A stretch of DNA of 64,000 nt from UBA1479 sp963972065 (GTDB lineage: Bacteria; Pseudomonadota; Alphaproteobacteria; Rhodospirillales; Casp-alpha2). The translations under genes and the position numbers were made by a program. The DNA lies in NCBI GenBank assembly GCA_963972065.1, contig CAXAVJ010000008.1, forward strand, positions 5,155 through 69,154. The letters run 5' to 3'. The notes beneath the pieces were generated by a model. That model was not told the origin of the DNA. It did not search any database and was given only the letters and a program-made list of their open reading frames with translations. Positions 17,032 through 25,429 of the stretch are shown piece after piece. Within the stretch, counting starts at the first letter, position 1. Every line of letters starts with the position of its first letter.

Positions 17032-17108
17032 TGGTGCGCCCGGGAAGATTCGAACTCCCAACCTCCTGATCCGTAGTCAGACGCTCTATCCAGTTGAGCT
17101 ACGGGCGC
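17032..17108 (-). tRNA. tRNA-Arg (anticodon ACG), CCA encoded
   Basis: On the minus strand the acceptor arms GCGCCCG and CGGGCGC, a D-arm GCTC...GAGC, the anticodon stem TCTGA/TCAGG (one G-T pair) with loop CTACGGA, and a T-arm with GAGTTCGAATC are all present. The anticodon is ACG, presumably modified to ICG to read CGU, CGC and CGA. The 3' CCA is encoded at 17032-17034. Confidence 0.96.
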
Positions 17109-17150
17109 TTGTGACTGGACCCCGAGGGGCCCCCGTCAGGAAGGAGCCGG

Positions 17151-17179
17151 ACACTACTCCAGCACTTCTCCGTTTGCAA
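17151..17179 (-). promoter_or_regulatory. Putative promoter of tRNA-Arg
   Basis: On the minus strand TTGCAA (17174-17179) is followed after 17 bases by TAGTGT (17151-17156), placing a start about 35 bases before the tRNA 5' end. The hexamers are moderate matches to sigma70 consensus, but the spacing and position fit. Confidence 0.55.
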
Positions 17180-17291
17180 GCGCTAGGAGGCGTCCTGGAT
17201 TAAAGGTCGTCAAACGCCGAATCTTCGTATTAAAATAGGAACTTGTGGTGCTCCGGGCCATTGAGTACACTCGCCCGGAAACTGAGGGGTG

Positions 17292-17313
17292 GGGTATGTT
17301 TTCGTACATACCC
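17292..17313. repeat. 8-bp perfect inverted repeat upstream of the lipoprotein gene
   Basis: GGGTATGT and ACATACCC flank a six-base loop TTTCGT, about 60 bases upstream of the lipoprotein ATG at 17376. It could be an operator or a leader hairpin; no T-tract follows, so it is not a simple terminator. Confidence 0.5.
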
Positions 17314-17375
17314 GCTGGGGATTTAAAAACAACTCCGGTTTGTTATCGGAGAAGAACCAAGGGCTCGCGGACGAG

Positions 17376-18554
17376 ATGGGTTTTCCGAAACTGAGAGTTC
17401 TTTTGGCGGGGGCCGTGATTTTCACGGGGGCATGTTCATTCGACGAGGACCTGTGGCCCTCGTTGAGCGCATCCGAACCTTCGGCCAAAACAACGACAGA
17501 GACCGCGCAACCGGAAGCGGCGTCGCCGCAGACGGCGAGCGCGCAAGACGCCGCATCGCAGCAGACGGCCGTTTTGGCCGCCAATCAGCCTGCCCTGGGT
17601 TCGACCAAGTTCGTGCCGACCGGCGTAACGCCGGGCGACGTGACCGGAACCTTCGTCGGCAAGAAGGTCCAGGAACTGCGCGACGAGTTGCAGAAGTTGC
17701 AAAGCTCGATCCTGCAACACAACGAACAGCTTCAGTCCGTGCGCTCGCGCATCGTCGAAAGCTCGCAGCAGTACCACGGCACCATCGCCGCCGTTAAATC
17801 GCGTCTGCAGGTCGGCACGACCCGCGGCAACCCGGTTCTCGTGCAGCAGTTCAACACGGCGCAGCAGGACCTGAACCGCCTTAGCCAGGACATCGGCGAA
17901 ATGAACAAGCTGTCCACCGGCGTGGCCAGCGATTCCACCCTGGCATCGTTCCTGACGGAAAGCGTGCGCGCCGCCTTCAAGGTGTCCGGCGCCGTCGACG
18001 AGGACCACCGCCAGCTTGCCATTCTCGAGGACGAGGTCGACCAGACCGTCGTCCTGATCGACCGCCTGCACCGCGAAGTGACCGAAGACGTGCGCCGTCA
18101 GTCGACCTGGATCGGGGCAGAACAGCGCAATCTGGTGCAGATTTCGGCCGGCATCCGCCAGGGCGAATCGCTCGGCTCGTCGCTGCTTGACGCCGCCGTC
18201 ACCGGCCGCGGCCCAAGCGCCAATCAGGTCGCCGCCCCTGCCGATACGTCGGGCCGCCGCCCCCTGGTGGTGATCCGCTTCGACCGGCCGAACGTGCCCT
18301 ATCAACAAGCCCTGTACACGGCCGTCAGCCGCGCCCTTGAAACCCATCCGGCCGCGGTGTTCGATCTGGTCGCGGTGGCGCCCTCGGCCGGTGGCGCCGC
18401 GCGCGTCGCGATCAACACGAACAAGGCCAAGCGCCACGCCGAAGACGTCAAGCGTTCGCTGGTGGAAATGGGCCTGCCGCCGACGCGGGTGGCGGTGTCC
18501 GCCAAGACCCTGGCGGCCGCCAAGACAAACGAAGTTCACTTGTACGTTCGTTAA
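17376..18554 (+). CDS. Predicted lipoprotein, coiled-coil, function unknown
   Basis: About 392 aa from ATG 17376. The N-terminus is a lipoprotein signal with the lipobox TGAC (VLLAGAVIFTGACSF), so the mature protein starts at that Cys. A low-complexity Ala/Thr/Gln segment follows (residues ~28-70), then long heptad-rich helices (VQELRDELQKLQSSILQHNEQLQSV and DEDHRQLAILEDEVDQTVVLIDRL). The C-terminal ~95 residues (RPLVVIRFDRPNVPYQQALYTAVSRALE ... TNEVHLYVR) look like a compact alpha/beta domain with an RHAEDVKRSLVEMGLPPTRV segment, reminiscent of OmpA-like peptidoglycan-binding domains but without the clear motif. It may tether an envelope assembly. It is monocistronic with a terminator after it. 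Confidence 0.8.
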   Translation: MGFPKLRVLLAGAVIFTGACSFDEDLWPSLSASEPSAKTTTETAQPEAASPQTASAQDAASQQTAVLAANQPALGSTKFVPTGVTPGDVTGTFVGKKVQELRDELQKLQSSILQHNEQLQSVRSRIVESSQQYHGTIAAVKSRLQVGTTRGNPVLVQQFNTAQQDLNRLSQDIGEMNKLSTGVASDSTLASFLTESVRAAFKVSGAVDEDHRQLAILEDEVDQTVVLIDRLHREVTEDVRRQSTWIGAEQRNLVQISAGIRQGESLGSSLLDAAVTGRGPSANQVAAPADTSGRRPLVVIRFDRPNVPYQQALYTAVSRALETHPAAVFDLVAVAPSAGGAARVAINTNKAKRHAEDVKRSLVEMGLPPTRVAVSAKTLAAAKTNEVHLYVR

Positions 18555-18581
18555 ACCACGACATTCACTGCAAATCCGGAT

Positions 18582-18611
18582 AACCGGCGTCAGCGTGGGC
18601 GCCGGTTTTTC
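18582..18611 (+). terminator. Rho-independent terminator after the lipoprotein gene
   Basis: AACCGGCG and CGCCGGTT form a perfect 8-bp stem with a ten-base loop, followed by TTTCC. It lies ~28 bases after the stop. Confidence 0.8.
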
Positions 18612-18682
18612 CGTTTCTGGGGCCCCGTTTTCCGAAACCTCCACCCTTGGGATATATGGGCGGCCCCGTTAATATTCCCGCC

Positions 18683-19222
18683 ATGACACCTTCCTCGCCG
18701 CCGGAACGCCCCCCTGAACGCATCGTCACCTGGGCCGAAGTCCACGCGGATTCGCGCGCCCTTGCCGGCCGCCTGCTGAGCACACCGCCCCCCGGCCGCT
18801 GGGCGGCCCCCTGGAAGGGCATCGTCGCGATCACCCGGGGCGGCATGGTGCCGGCCGCCGTCCTGGCCCGCGAAATGGGCATCCGCCTGATCGATACCCT
18901 GGCCATCGCCAGCTATGACGTGAAATCCCAGGGCCGTGTCCAGATGCTCAAGGCGCCGGAAGCCGCCGCCGCCGACAAAGGGGCCGGCTGGTTGCTGGTC
19001 GACGATCTGGTCGATACGGGGGCAACGGCGCGGGCGGCGCGGGACCTGTTGCCGGACGCCCTGTTCGTCACGCTGTACGCCAAGCCCGCCGCCCGCGACC
19101 TGCCGGATATCTTCATCCACGAGGTGGCGCAGGACACTTGGGTGCATTTTCCCTGGGATACGGAAGATCGGGACGGGACATTTGCCTATGCCCCACCGCT
19201 GGCCGGCCGGGAAACGCCGTAA
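18683..19222 (+). CDS. gpt: Xanthine(-guanine) phosphoribosyltransferase
   Basis: About 179 aa. The PRPP-binding loop of purine phosphoribosyltransferases is clear (LLVDDLVDTGATARAA near residue 115), and the early VTWAEVHADSRALAGRL plus ITRGGMVPAAVLAREMG match bacterial XGPRTase. It salvages xanthine and guanine to XMP and GMP. The start is uncertain: ATG 18683 is chosen because the homology-like sequence begins there (PERIVTWAEV), while in-frame starts at 18647 and 18656 would add only Gly/Pro-rich residues. No strong ribosome binding site is seen for any of them. Confidence 0.88.
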   Translation: MTPSSPPERPPERIVTWAEVHADSRALAGRLLSTPPPGRWAAPWKGIVAITRGGMVPAAVLAREMGIRLIDTLAIASYDVKSQGRVQMLKAPEAAAADKGAGWLLVDDLVDTGATARAARDLLPDALFVTLYAKPAARDLPDIFIHEVAQDTWVHFPWDTEDRDGTFAYAPPLAGRETP

Positions 19223-19229
19223 GGCGGCC

Positions 19230-19433
19230 TTAGGCCTTGGGCTTGACGCCCTCGACGTGCTCCGCCAATTGCTTTTCCAGTTCGACCAGATCGGACGGCA
19301 GATTCGCCCCCGTGGCCCGCAACTGGTTGAGAAGCTCCAGAAGCCGCAGGTGAACCTCGTGCAGGTCCTCCGGCTGTTCTTCCATTTCGGTGAGCGCCAT
19401 GCTGATGGCGGTAAGCAGTTCCTGGCTGTCCAT
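19230..19433 (-). CDS. Small conserved-looking helical protein, function unknown
   Basis: 67 aa: an acidic amphipathic helical protein (MDSQELLTAISMALTEMEEQ, then LHEVHLRLLELLNQLRATG and LVELEKQLAEHVEG). I do not recognise a family. Support comes from a coherent helical composition, a gap between flanking plus-strand genes that it fills, and lack of competing frames of better quality. A TAGGAG lies rather far (15 bases) upstream. It is convergent with gpt. Confidence 0.6.
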   Translation of the reverse strand: MDSQELLTAISMALTEMEEQPEDLHEVHLRLLELLNQLRATGANLPSDLVELEKQLAEHVEGVKPKA

Positions 19434-19556
19434 GGCCGTAGTCTAGCACTCCTAGGGCCCGCCGCCTATTGACCTGGGTCAAATGCGCCGTGTTCGGCGG
19501 ACTTGCGAGGGCCAGGGACCCGGCTTAGGCTTCTCGCCAAGAGGAGACACCAAAAA

Positions 19557-20378
19557 ATGACCGACCCCAGCCAAACCTACGAGCTGTACGCCATCAAGTA
19601 CGGCACCCACGACCCCCGCCCACAATCACAGAATTTCATGCAGCCGCCCGACCCCCATGATGCGCCCTATCCCATCGATTATTTCGTCTGGGTCTGTAAG
19701 TCCGCGAACCACACCGTGGTCATCGACACGGGATTCAACGAAAAATCCGGCTGTGGACGCGGGCGCACCATGTTCCGCTGCCCGGTGGAAAGCCTGAATC
19801 TGGTCGGCGTCAACCCGGCCGAGGTCACGGATGTCGTCGTCACCCACATGCACTACGACCACGGCGGCAACTTCGACAAGTTCCCCAAGGCGACGTTCCA
19901 CATTCAGGACCTGGAAATGTCCTATATCACCGGGCGCTACATGCGCTATCCGGTGCTGCGCAATTCCTTCGACCCGGACGACGTGTGTCAGCTGGTGCGT
20001 GAGCTTTACCAGGACCGGGTCGAATTCCATAATGGCGACGAGGAACTGTTTCCCGGCCTGACCCTACATCATGTCGGCGGCCATACTCAGGGCATGATGT
20101 TCGTGCGCGCCTGGACCGAACGGGGTTGGGTCGTGCTGGCGTCCGACGCCATGCATCTGTTCGCCAACTGGCGGCACAAAAACCCGTTCCCCACGGTCCT
20201 GCACATCGGCGACATGCTGGAAGGCCACCGCAAGGTCGCCCGCCTGGCCGACAGCCCGGACCACGTGGTACCGGGCCACGACCCCCTGGTGATGGAAATG
20301 TATCCGCCCCCCTCGGACGACCTTGCCGGCATCGTCGTGCGGGTCGATGTCGCGCCGTCGAAGCCGACACCGGCGTGA
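19557..20378 (+). CDS. Metallo-beta-lactamase fold hydrolase (N-acyl homoserine lactonase-like), copy 1
   Basis: About 273 aa from ATG 19557, preceded by AGAGGAG. The zinc-binding H97-x-H99-x-D101-H102 (THMHYDHGGN), a later HHVGGHTQGMM with the third His, VLASDAMH for the bridging Asp, and VVPGHDP with the final His complete the MBL-fold site. Lactonases such as AhlD/AttM share this arrangement, so quorum-signal or other lactone hydrolysis is possible but not shown; other MBL hydrolases look alike. It is followed 12 bases later by a close paralog and then an MFS gene, suggesting one transcript. Confidence 0.88.
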   Translation: MTDPSQTYELYAIKYGTHDPRPQSQNFMQPPDPHDAPYPIDYFVWVCKSANHTVVIDTGFNEKSGCGRGRTMFRCPVESLNLVGVNPAEVTDVVVTHMHYDHGGNFDKFPKATFHIQDLEMSYITGRYMRYPVLRNSFDPDDVCQLVRELYQDRVEFHNGDEELFPGLTLHHVGGHTQGMMFVRAWTERGWVVLASDAMHLFANWRHKNPFPTVLHIGDMLEGHRKVARLADSPDHVVPGHDPLVMEMYPPPSDDLAGIVVRVDVAPSKPTPA

Positions 20379-20389
20379 TCGGGCCGGTC

Positions 20390-21190
20390 ATGACCGAAGC
20401 CTACAAGCTGTACGCCATCAAGTACGGGACCCATGCGCGCACGGCGGCGCGCAACTTCATGCAGCCGCCCGACCCCCATGACGCCCCCTATCCCATCGAT
20501 TATTACGTCTGGGCCTGCGTGTCGGAAAACCACACGGTCGTCGTCGATACGGGATTCACCAAGGCCGCCGCCGAAAGCCGTGGCCGCGACTGGCACCGCT
20601 GCCCGGTGGACAGTCTGAAGCTGGTCGGCATCGATGCGGCCGAGGTCACGGATGTGGTCATCACCCATATGCATTACGACCACGGCGGCAACCTGGACCG
20701 CTTTCCCAAGGCGACCTTCCACATCCAGGACCAGGAAATGGCCTTCGCCACCGGGCGCTACATGCGCTATCCGACCCTGCGCCATTCCTACGATATCGAG
20801 GACGTCTGCGGCTTGGTGCGCGAGTTGTACCAGGACCGAGTCGATTTCCACGACGGCGACACGGAATTGTTTCCCGGCCTGACCCTGCACCACGTCGGCG
20901 GCCATACCCAGGGCATGATGTTCGTGCGCGCCTGGACGGAGCGCGGCTGGGTCGTGCTGGCATCGGACGCCATGCATCTTTACGCCAACTGGCTGGACCG
21001 CAATCCCTATCCCACGGTGGTCCATATCGGCGACATGCTGGAAGGCCACAAGAAGGTGGCGCGGATGGCGGAAAGCCCGGACCACGTCATCCCCGGCCAC
21101 GACCCGCGCGTCATGGACCGCTATCCGGCGCCGTCGGAAGACCTCAAGGACATCGTCGCGCGTGTGGACCTTCCGCCCCGTGGAGCCTAA
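20390..21190 (+). CDS. Metallo-beta-lactamase fold hydrolase (N-acyl homoserine lactonase-like), copy 2
   Basis: About 266 aa, a tandem paralog of the preceding gene with near-identical segments throughout (THMHYDHGGN, HHVGGHTQGMM, VLASDAMHLYANW, VIPGHDP). All zinc ligands are kept. ATG 20390 is chosen because it aligns with the start of copy 1 (MTEAYKLYAIKYGTH versus MTDPSQTYELYAIKYGTH). An in-frame GTG at 20375 overlaps the upstream stop as GTGA and is a fair alternative. The two copies differ mainly in the loop after VIDTGF/VVDTGF (CGRGRTMF versus ESRGRDWH), which may alter substrate choice. Confidence 0.88.
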   Translation: MTEAYKLYAIKYGTHARTAARNFMQPPDPHDAPYPIDYYVWACVSENHTVVVDTGFTKAAAESRGRDWHRCPVDSLKLVGIDAAEVTDVVITHMHYDHGGNLDRFPKATFHIQDQEMAFATGRYMRYPTLRHSYDIEDVCGLVRELYQDRVDFHDGDTELFPGLTLHHVGGHTQGMMFVRAWTERGWVVLASDAMHLYANWLDRNPYPTVVHIGDMLEGHKKVARMAESPDHVIPGHDPRVMDRYPAPSEDLKDIVARVDLPPRGA

Positions 21191-22379
21191 GGAAAAGACC
21201 CGCCGCCGCGCGACCTTGGCATCCTGCTGTGCGGCGCACAGCCTGCAGGACGGCCTGACCGACCTGCTCTATGTCCTGCTGCCCGTGCTGGCGCAGTCGT
21301 TCGGCCTGACCTATGCCCAGGTCGGCATCATCCGCGCCGCCAACCGCGCCGCCATGACGGCCTTCGAACTGCCGTCCGGCATGCTGTCGGAACGCATCGG
21401 CGAACGCCTGCCCATCGCTTTCGGCCTGCTGGCCGCGGGGGCGGGCTATATCGCCCTGGCCTGGGCCGACGGCTTCACGGCCGTGGTCGTCGTTCTGCTG
21501 TTCGCCGGGATCGGCGGCGGATTTCAGCACACCTTGTGCTCCACCCTGGTCAGCACCGTGTTCGGCAACCAGGGCCGGCGCGCGGCGCTGGGCACCTACA
21601 ATTCCTTCGGCGACGTCGGCAAACTGACCTTCGCCGGGTTGTTTACCTTGTCGATCGGCGCGGGCGTCGCCTGGCAGGACATGACGCTGGCCTTCGGCGC
21701 CACCACCATGGCGGCGGGGCTGGTGATCTTCGCCGTGCTGGGCCGTGTCGGCGCCGGCATGGCCCCGAAGCCCGCCGAGGGGACCGGGGGCCAAGGCCTG
21801 CTGGGCGGCTGGGGCATCCGCGACAGGGGGGCGTTCGCCGCACTTTGCGCGATCGTCCTGCTGGATACGGTGGTGCAGGGCGGGTTCCTGACCTTCGTCG
21901 CCTTTCTGATGATCGAGAAGGAGGTTCCGACCGCGCTCGGCGCCTTCGCCGTGGTGCTGACCCTGGCCGGCGGCGCCTTCGGCAAGTTCGGCTGCGGCTT
22001 CCTGGCGGAAAAACTGGGCGCGGTCCGCTCCCTGGTGCTGGTCGAGATCCTCACCGCCCTGGGCATCGTCGCCGTTCTGCTGCTGCCGACGCTGCCCGCC
22101 TATTTCCTGCTGCCGGTCCTGGGCATGGTGCTGCAGGGAAGTTCGTCCGTCACCTACGGCGCCGTGGGCGACATGATCGAGCCGCAACGCCAGGCGCGCG
22201 GGTTCGCGGTGATCTACTCCATCGCCACGGCCGCGATGATCCTGGGTCCCATGGTCTTCGGCTTCGTCGGCGACACCTACGGCCTGACCACGGCCATGCT
22301 GGCCATGGCCGCGACCATCCTGCTGCCGCTGCCCTTGTGCCTGGTCATGCGCCGCGCCATCGCCGCCCATTACGCCTGA
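21162..22379 (+). CDS. MFS transporter linked to the lactonase-like pair
   Basis: Up to 405 aa with 11-12 hydrophobic helices. An MFS-type segment PSGMLSERIGERLPI follows helix 2. The start is unclear: GTG 21162 and GTG 21180 both overlap the end of the upstream hydrolase gene, so translational coupling is likely in either case. The overlap and the shared direction suggest that the transporter handles the substrate or product of the hydrolases. Substrate unknown. Confidence 0.83.
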   Translation: MWTFRPVEPKEKTRRRATLASCCAAHSLQDGLTDLLYVLLPVLAQSFGLTYAQVGIIRAANRAAMTAFELPSGMLSERIGERLPIAFGLLAAGAGYIALAWADGFTAVVVVLLFAGIGGGFQHTLCSTLVSTVFGNQGRRAALGTYNSFGDVGKLTFAGLFTLSIGAGVAWQDMTLAFGATTMAAGLVIFAVLGRVGAGMAPKPAEGTGGQGLLGGWGIRDRGAFAALCAIVLLDTVVQGGFLTFVAFLMIEKEVPTALGAFAVVLTLAGGAFGKFGCGFLAEKLGAVRSLVLVEILTALGIVAVLLLPTLPAYFLLPVLGMVLQGSSSVTYGAVGDMIEPQRQARGFAVIYSIATAAMILGPMVFGFVGDTYGLTTAMLAMAATILLPLPLCLVMRRAIAAHYA

Positions 22380-22504
22380 TCCTCTGATGATCCTCTGATC
22401 CGCCGGTGGACCTGGTGCCGGAAAAACAATAGCGTTGGCCATATGATGTCCGAACGGCGGCGGCTAATCATCGTGTTTGAACGGTAGAGGCAGGGGTCAC
22501 CACC

Positions 22505-23764
22505 ATGAAGGTCATCGTCCTGGGTGCCGGCGTCATCGGCGTCACCACAGCCTATTACCTGGCAAAGCAGGGGGCCGAAGTCCTGGTGCTCGACCGCCAG
22601 CCCGGCCCCGGGATGGAAACCAGTTTCGCCAACGCGGGCGAACTGTCCTATGGCATGACCTCGCCCTGGGCGGCGCCGGGGGTGCCGCTGAAGGCCATCA
22701 AGTGGATCCTGATGAAATACCGGCCCCTGATCCTGCATCCGCTGATCAGCCCGACCATGTGGGCCTGGTGCCTGCGTCTGCTGCAGAACTGTAACGCAGG
22801 CGACTACCGGATCAACAAAAGCCGCATGGTTCGCGTCTCCAACTACAGCCGCGACGCACTGACCGACCTGATGGCCGACCTGCCGGACCTGCAATTCGAT
22901 CAGCGCGAGATGGGCACCCTGCAGCTGTTCCGCACGGACAAGCAGGTCAAGGCCTCCGCCGCCGATCAGGAGGTCCTGGCCGAATTCGACTCACCCTTCG
23001 AAATTCTCGACCGCGACGGCTGCATCGCCGCCGAACCGGGCCTGGCCCATGTCGCGGACAAATTCGTCGGCGGCCTGCGCATGACCGCCGACCGCACCGG
23101 CGATTGCCGCATGTTCACCCTGGCCCTTGCCGAGGAAGCCCGCAAACTGGGCGTGACCTTCCGCTACGGAGTGACCATCGAAGGCCTTGCCCCGGACCGC
23201 ATGCGGATCGCCGGCGTCGACACCACGGATGGCCGCGAGGTTGCCGACCGCTACGTTTGCGCCCTCGGCCCCTATGCACCGATTGTCCTAAAGTCCGTCG
23301 GCATCAAGGTGCCGATCTATCCGATCAAGGGGTATTCCATCACCCTGCCGGTGACCGACCCGGACGCCGCCCCCCGATCGACCATCATGGACGAAACCCA
23401 TAAGGTCGCGATCACCCGCCTGGGCGACCGCATCCGGGTCGCCGGCCAGGCGGAAATCATCGGCTACAACAAAAACCTGGGATCCCACGCCACGGATACC
23501 GTGCGCCATGTCGTCACGGACCTGTTTCCCCGGGGCGGCGATGTCTCAAAGGCCGAGGGCTGGACCGGCCTGCGCCCCATGACGCCGGACGGCACGCCGG
23601 TCATCGGGCCGACGGTCTATGACAACCTGTTCGTCAATTCGGGCCATGGTACCCTGGGCTGGACCATGGCCTGCGGGTCGGGGCGCTTGGCCGCCGACCT
23701 GGTGCTGAACCGGCCGCCGGAAATTTCCATGGACGGCCTGACCGTCGCCCGGTACGGGCAATAA
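22505..23764 (+). CDS. dadA: D-amino acid dehydrogenase, small subunit type
   Basis: 419 aa. The N-terminal FAD-binding dinucleotide fold MKVIVLGAGVIGVTTAYYLA is followed by SFANAGELSYG and the DAO-type substrate domain. The C-terminal block GWTGLRPMTPDGTPVIGPT and NSGHGTLGWTMACGSG closes the FAD site, as in DadA. It oxidises D-amino acids (classically D-Ala) to keto acids, passing electrons to the membrane quinone pool. AGAGGCAGGGG lies upstream of the ATG. No alanine racemase gene is adjacent, unlike the usual dadAX pair. Confidence 0.93.
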   Translation: MKVIVLGAGVIGVTTAYYLAKQGAEVLVLDRQPGPGMETSFANAGELSYGMTSPWAAPGVPLKAIKWILMKYRPLILHPLISPTMWAWCLRLLQNCNAGDYRINKSRMVRVSNYSRDALTDLMADLPDLQFDQREMGTLQLFRTDKQVKASAADQEVLAEFDSPFEILDRDGCIAAEPGLAHVADKFVGGLRMTADRTGDCRMFTLALAEEARKLGVTFRYGVTIEGLAPDRMRIAGVDTTDGREVADRYVCALGPYAPIVLKSVGIKVPIYPIKGYSITLPVTDPDAAPRSTIMDETHKVAITRLGDRIRVAGQAEIIGYNKNLGSHATDTVRHVVTDLFPRGGDVSKAEGWTGLRPMTPDGTPVIGPTVYDNLFVNSGHGTLGWTMACGSGRLAADLVLNRPPEISMDGLTVARYGQ

Positions 23765-23794
23765 CCCCGTCCCGAATTTCAAGGAGGACCGGCC

Positions 23795-24808
23795 ATGCGT
23801 ATGCTGTTTACGGGGATCGCCATGATCGCCGGCATGCTGTCGTTACCGATGCCCACCGCCGCGGCTCAGGACAAGGCCGCCCAGTTCATGCGCGACATGG
23901 ATGCCGACGGCGACGGGCGTATCGCCGCCGAGGAATGGCAGCGCAAGCCTAAGCGTTTCAAACGCCTGGATACCGACGGCGACGGTTTTCTGACCATGGA
24001 GGAACTGCGTGCCAGGTTCGGCGGCGGAAACGCCGCCCCGGCGGTTGGCGCGGTCGATGGGCGGATAAGCCTTGAAGAGATCGGGGCGGAAACGCTGTGC
24101 GCCATCGGCCGCTCGCGGCGTTGCGACATCAACCTTGCCGTCAAGCGCGGCCTGTTCGAAACCGGACTGACGCCGCACTTCCCCGACGGCCTGTCGTGCC
24201 GCGGCATCGACGAAGGCTGGGCCATCGACTACGGCTGGAAACGCGACCGCCAGAATTTCCACGGCGGGATCGACATGCCCGCCCCCTTCGGCACGCCCAT
24301 GCTGGCGGTGGCCGACGGGGTCGTCGTCGGCGTTTTCAAGGGCGAGAAAAGTTACCGGGGGATCGAAATCAACCTGCGCCACGCGCCCGAGGATACGGGC
24401 CTGTCCGTGTGGATCTGGACCCAATACGCCCATCTGGACAAGTTGCCGGACCTGAAGCCCGGCGACCGCGTGACACGGGGGCAAAATTTGGGGCCCACGG
24501 GAAATTCCGGCATCAGCCCGGGCAAGAGCGGGCGCGGAGACGGTTACCGGCGCCCGGCGATCCATTTCGCAGCCTGGTATTCGAACGGCCCGAAATTCGC
24601 GGTCAACCGCGACAAGATCATCCCCCTGGACGGCCATTGGATGGATCCTTTGGCGTTGTGGCGCGGAAAATCACCGTTTGACAGCACGTCGGCAAAAGCC
24701 CTTCCCGATGCCGACAAGACCGTGCCTATCGCCGTGATCACCGAAGATGGCGCAACCGTGCCAGCCGAGGCCCGCATCACTTGGCCCTACAGCTGCATTC
24801 GCGGGTAG
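23795..24808 (+). CDS. Secreted EF-hand / M23 (LytM-like) domain protein
   Basis: 337 aa with a signal peptide (residues ~1-24, cut near AAAQ) and a perfect AAGGAGG ribosome binding site. Two canonical EF-hand loops follow, D36-E47 (DADGDGRIAAEE) and D59-E70 (DTDGDGFLTMEE), then a degenerate third. Residues ~150-265 are an M23 peptidase-like domain: H156-x-x-x-D160 (HGGIDM), a LAVADGVVVGVF strand, YAHLDKL with His213, and AIHFAAW with His257. In active LytM enzymes the last block is HxH; here the first His is Ala255, so the metal ligands may be kept while one catalytic His is lost. It may bind or remodel peptidoglycan in a calcium-dependent way; this is inference. Confidence 0.85.
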   Translation: MRMLFTGIAMIAGMLSLPMPTAAAQDKAAQFMRDMDADGDGRIAAEEWQRKPKRFKRLDTDGDGFLTMEELRARFGGGNAAPAVGAVDGRISLEEIGAETLCAIGRSRRCDINLAVKRGLFETGLTPHFPDGLSCRGIDEGWAIDYGWKRDRQNFHGGIDMPAPFGTPMLAVADGVVVGVFKGEKSYRGIEINLRHAPEDTGLSVWIWTQYAHLDKLPDLKPGDRVTRGQNLGPTGNSGISPGKSGRGDGYRRPAIHFAAWYSNGPKFAVNRDKIIPLDGHWMDPLALWRGKSPFDSTSAKALPDADKTVPIAVITEDGATVPAEARITWPYSCIRG

Positions 24809-24874
24809 GCAGGGAAAACAACCTGTCCATTGGTCCATATTTCGACCATCGGGCAAAAACTCTATAGTAATTAC

Positions 24875-25405
24875 ATGATAGACAGCTCCCTAGACTGGCT
24901 GCCTGACGGGGCCACTTTCCCCGTTGCCCGGCAGGAAGGCGATATCGCCCTGTGCCGCTCGCCCGTGTGCCTGGAACTGGTCCGTTACTGGCAGGGCCTT
25001 GCCGCACGAAGCGGCGGACGCCCTGAATGGGGTCAGGTCCGGCTAATCGATCTGTACAAGATCGCCACCTTCCTGGCCGTCAAGGATGTGATCGACGACG
25101 GCACCGATTTCCGTAACCGTTTTTGGGGAACCGGGCTGACCGACGCGCTTGGTTTCGAAGGAACCAACAAGCGGATCAGCGCTTACGAGCCCGCCAGCAT
25201 GCGCGACGCGGTTCACCAGCGGTATACGCGCATTGCGCGTACCGGCCTGCCGGAAATGCTGCGCGGCTATATCGCCAGCATGCCGGGCCACGAACATGTC
25301 CCGTTCGAACTGGTCCATCTACCGCTATGGGGCGAAGGCGAGGGTGTGCGGCAGATCATCTCCGCCTATCAATTCGGCTTTGTCGCCGAAGCGGACGAGG
25401 ATTGA
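24875..25405 (+). CDS. PAS_5 domain protein (DUF1488/PF07310-like single-domain sensor)
   Basis: About 176 aa from ATG 24875. The sequence fits the alphaproteobacterial PAS_5 family: CLELVRYWQGLAARSGGRPEWGQVRLIDLYKIATFLAVKDV, then DFRNRFWGTGLTDALGFEGTNKRIS and a final LPLWGEGEGVRQIISAYQF strand. No output domain is attached, as is usual for this family. Ligand and partner are unknown. An upstream in-frame TTG at 24830 would add 15 residues, but the ATG gives a more typical N-terminus. It is convergent with panC. Confidence 0.78.
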   Translation: MIDSSLDWLPDGATFPVARQEGDIALCRSPVCLELVRYWQGLAARSGGRPEWGQVRLIDLYKIATFLAVKDVIDDGTDFRNRFWGTGLTDALGFEGTNKRISAYEPASMRDAVHQRYTRIARTGLPEMLRGYIASMPGHEHVPFELVHLPLWGEGEGVRQIISAYQFGFVAEADED

Positions 25406-25429
25406 TCCGAATCCTGCCGCAGCGCCGGG

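Noticed and set aside
14320..17061. A 913-codon minus-strand open frame
   Set aside because: Only its 3' part (from GTG 15714) encodes the glycosyltransferase; the upstream part is antisense to the 2OG oxygenase gene and tRNA-Arg, with low-quality composition.
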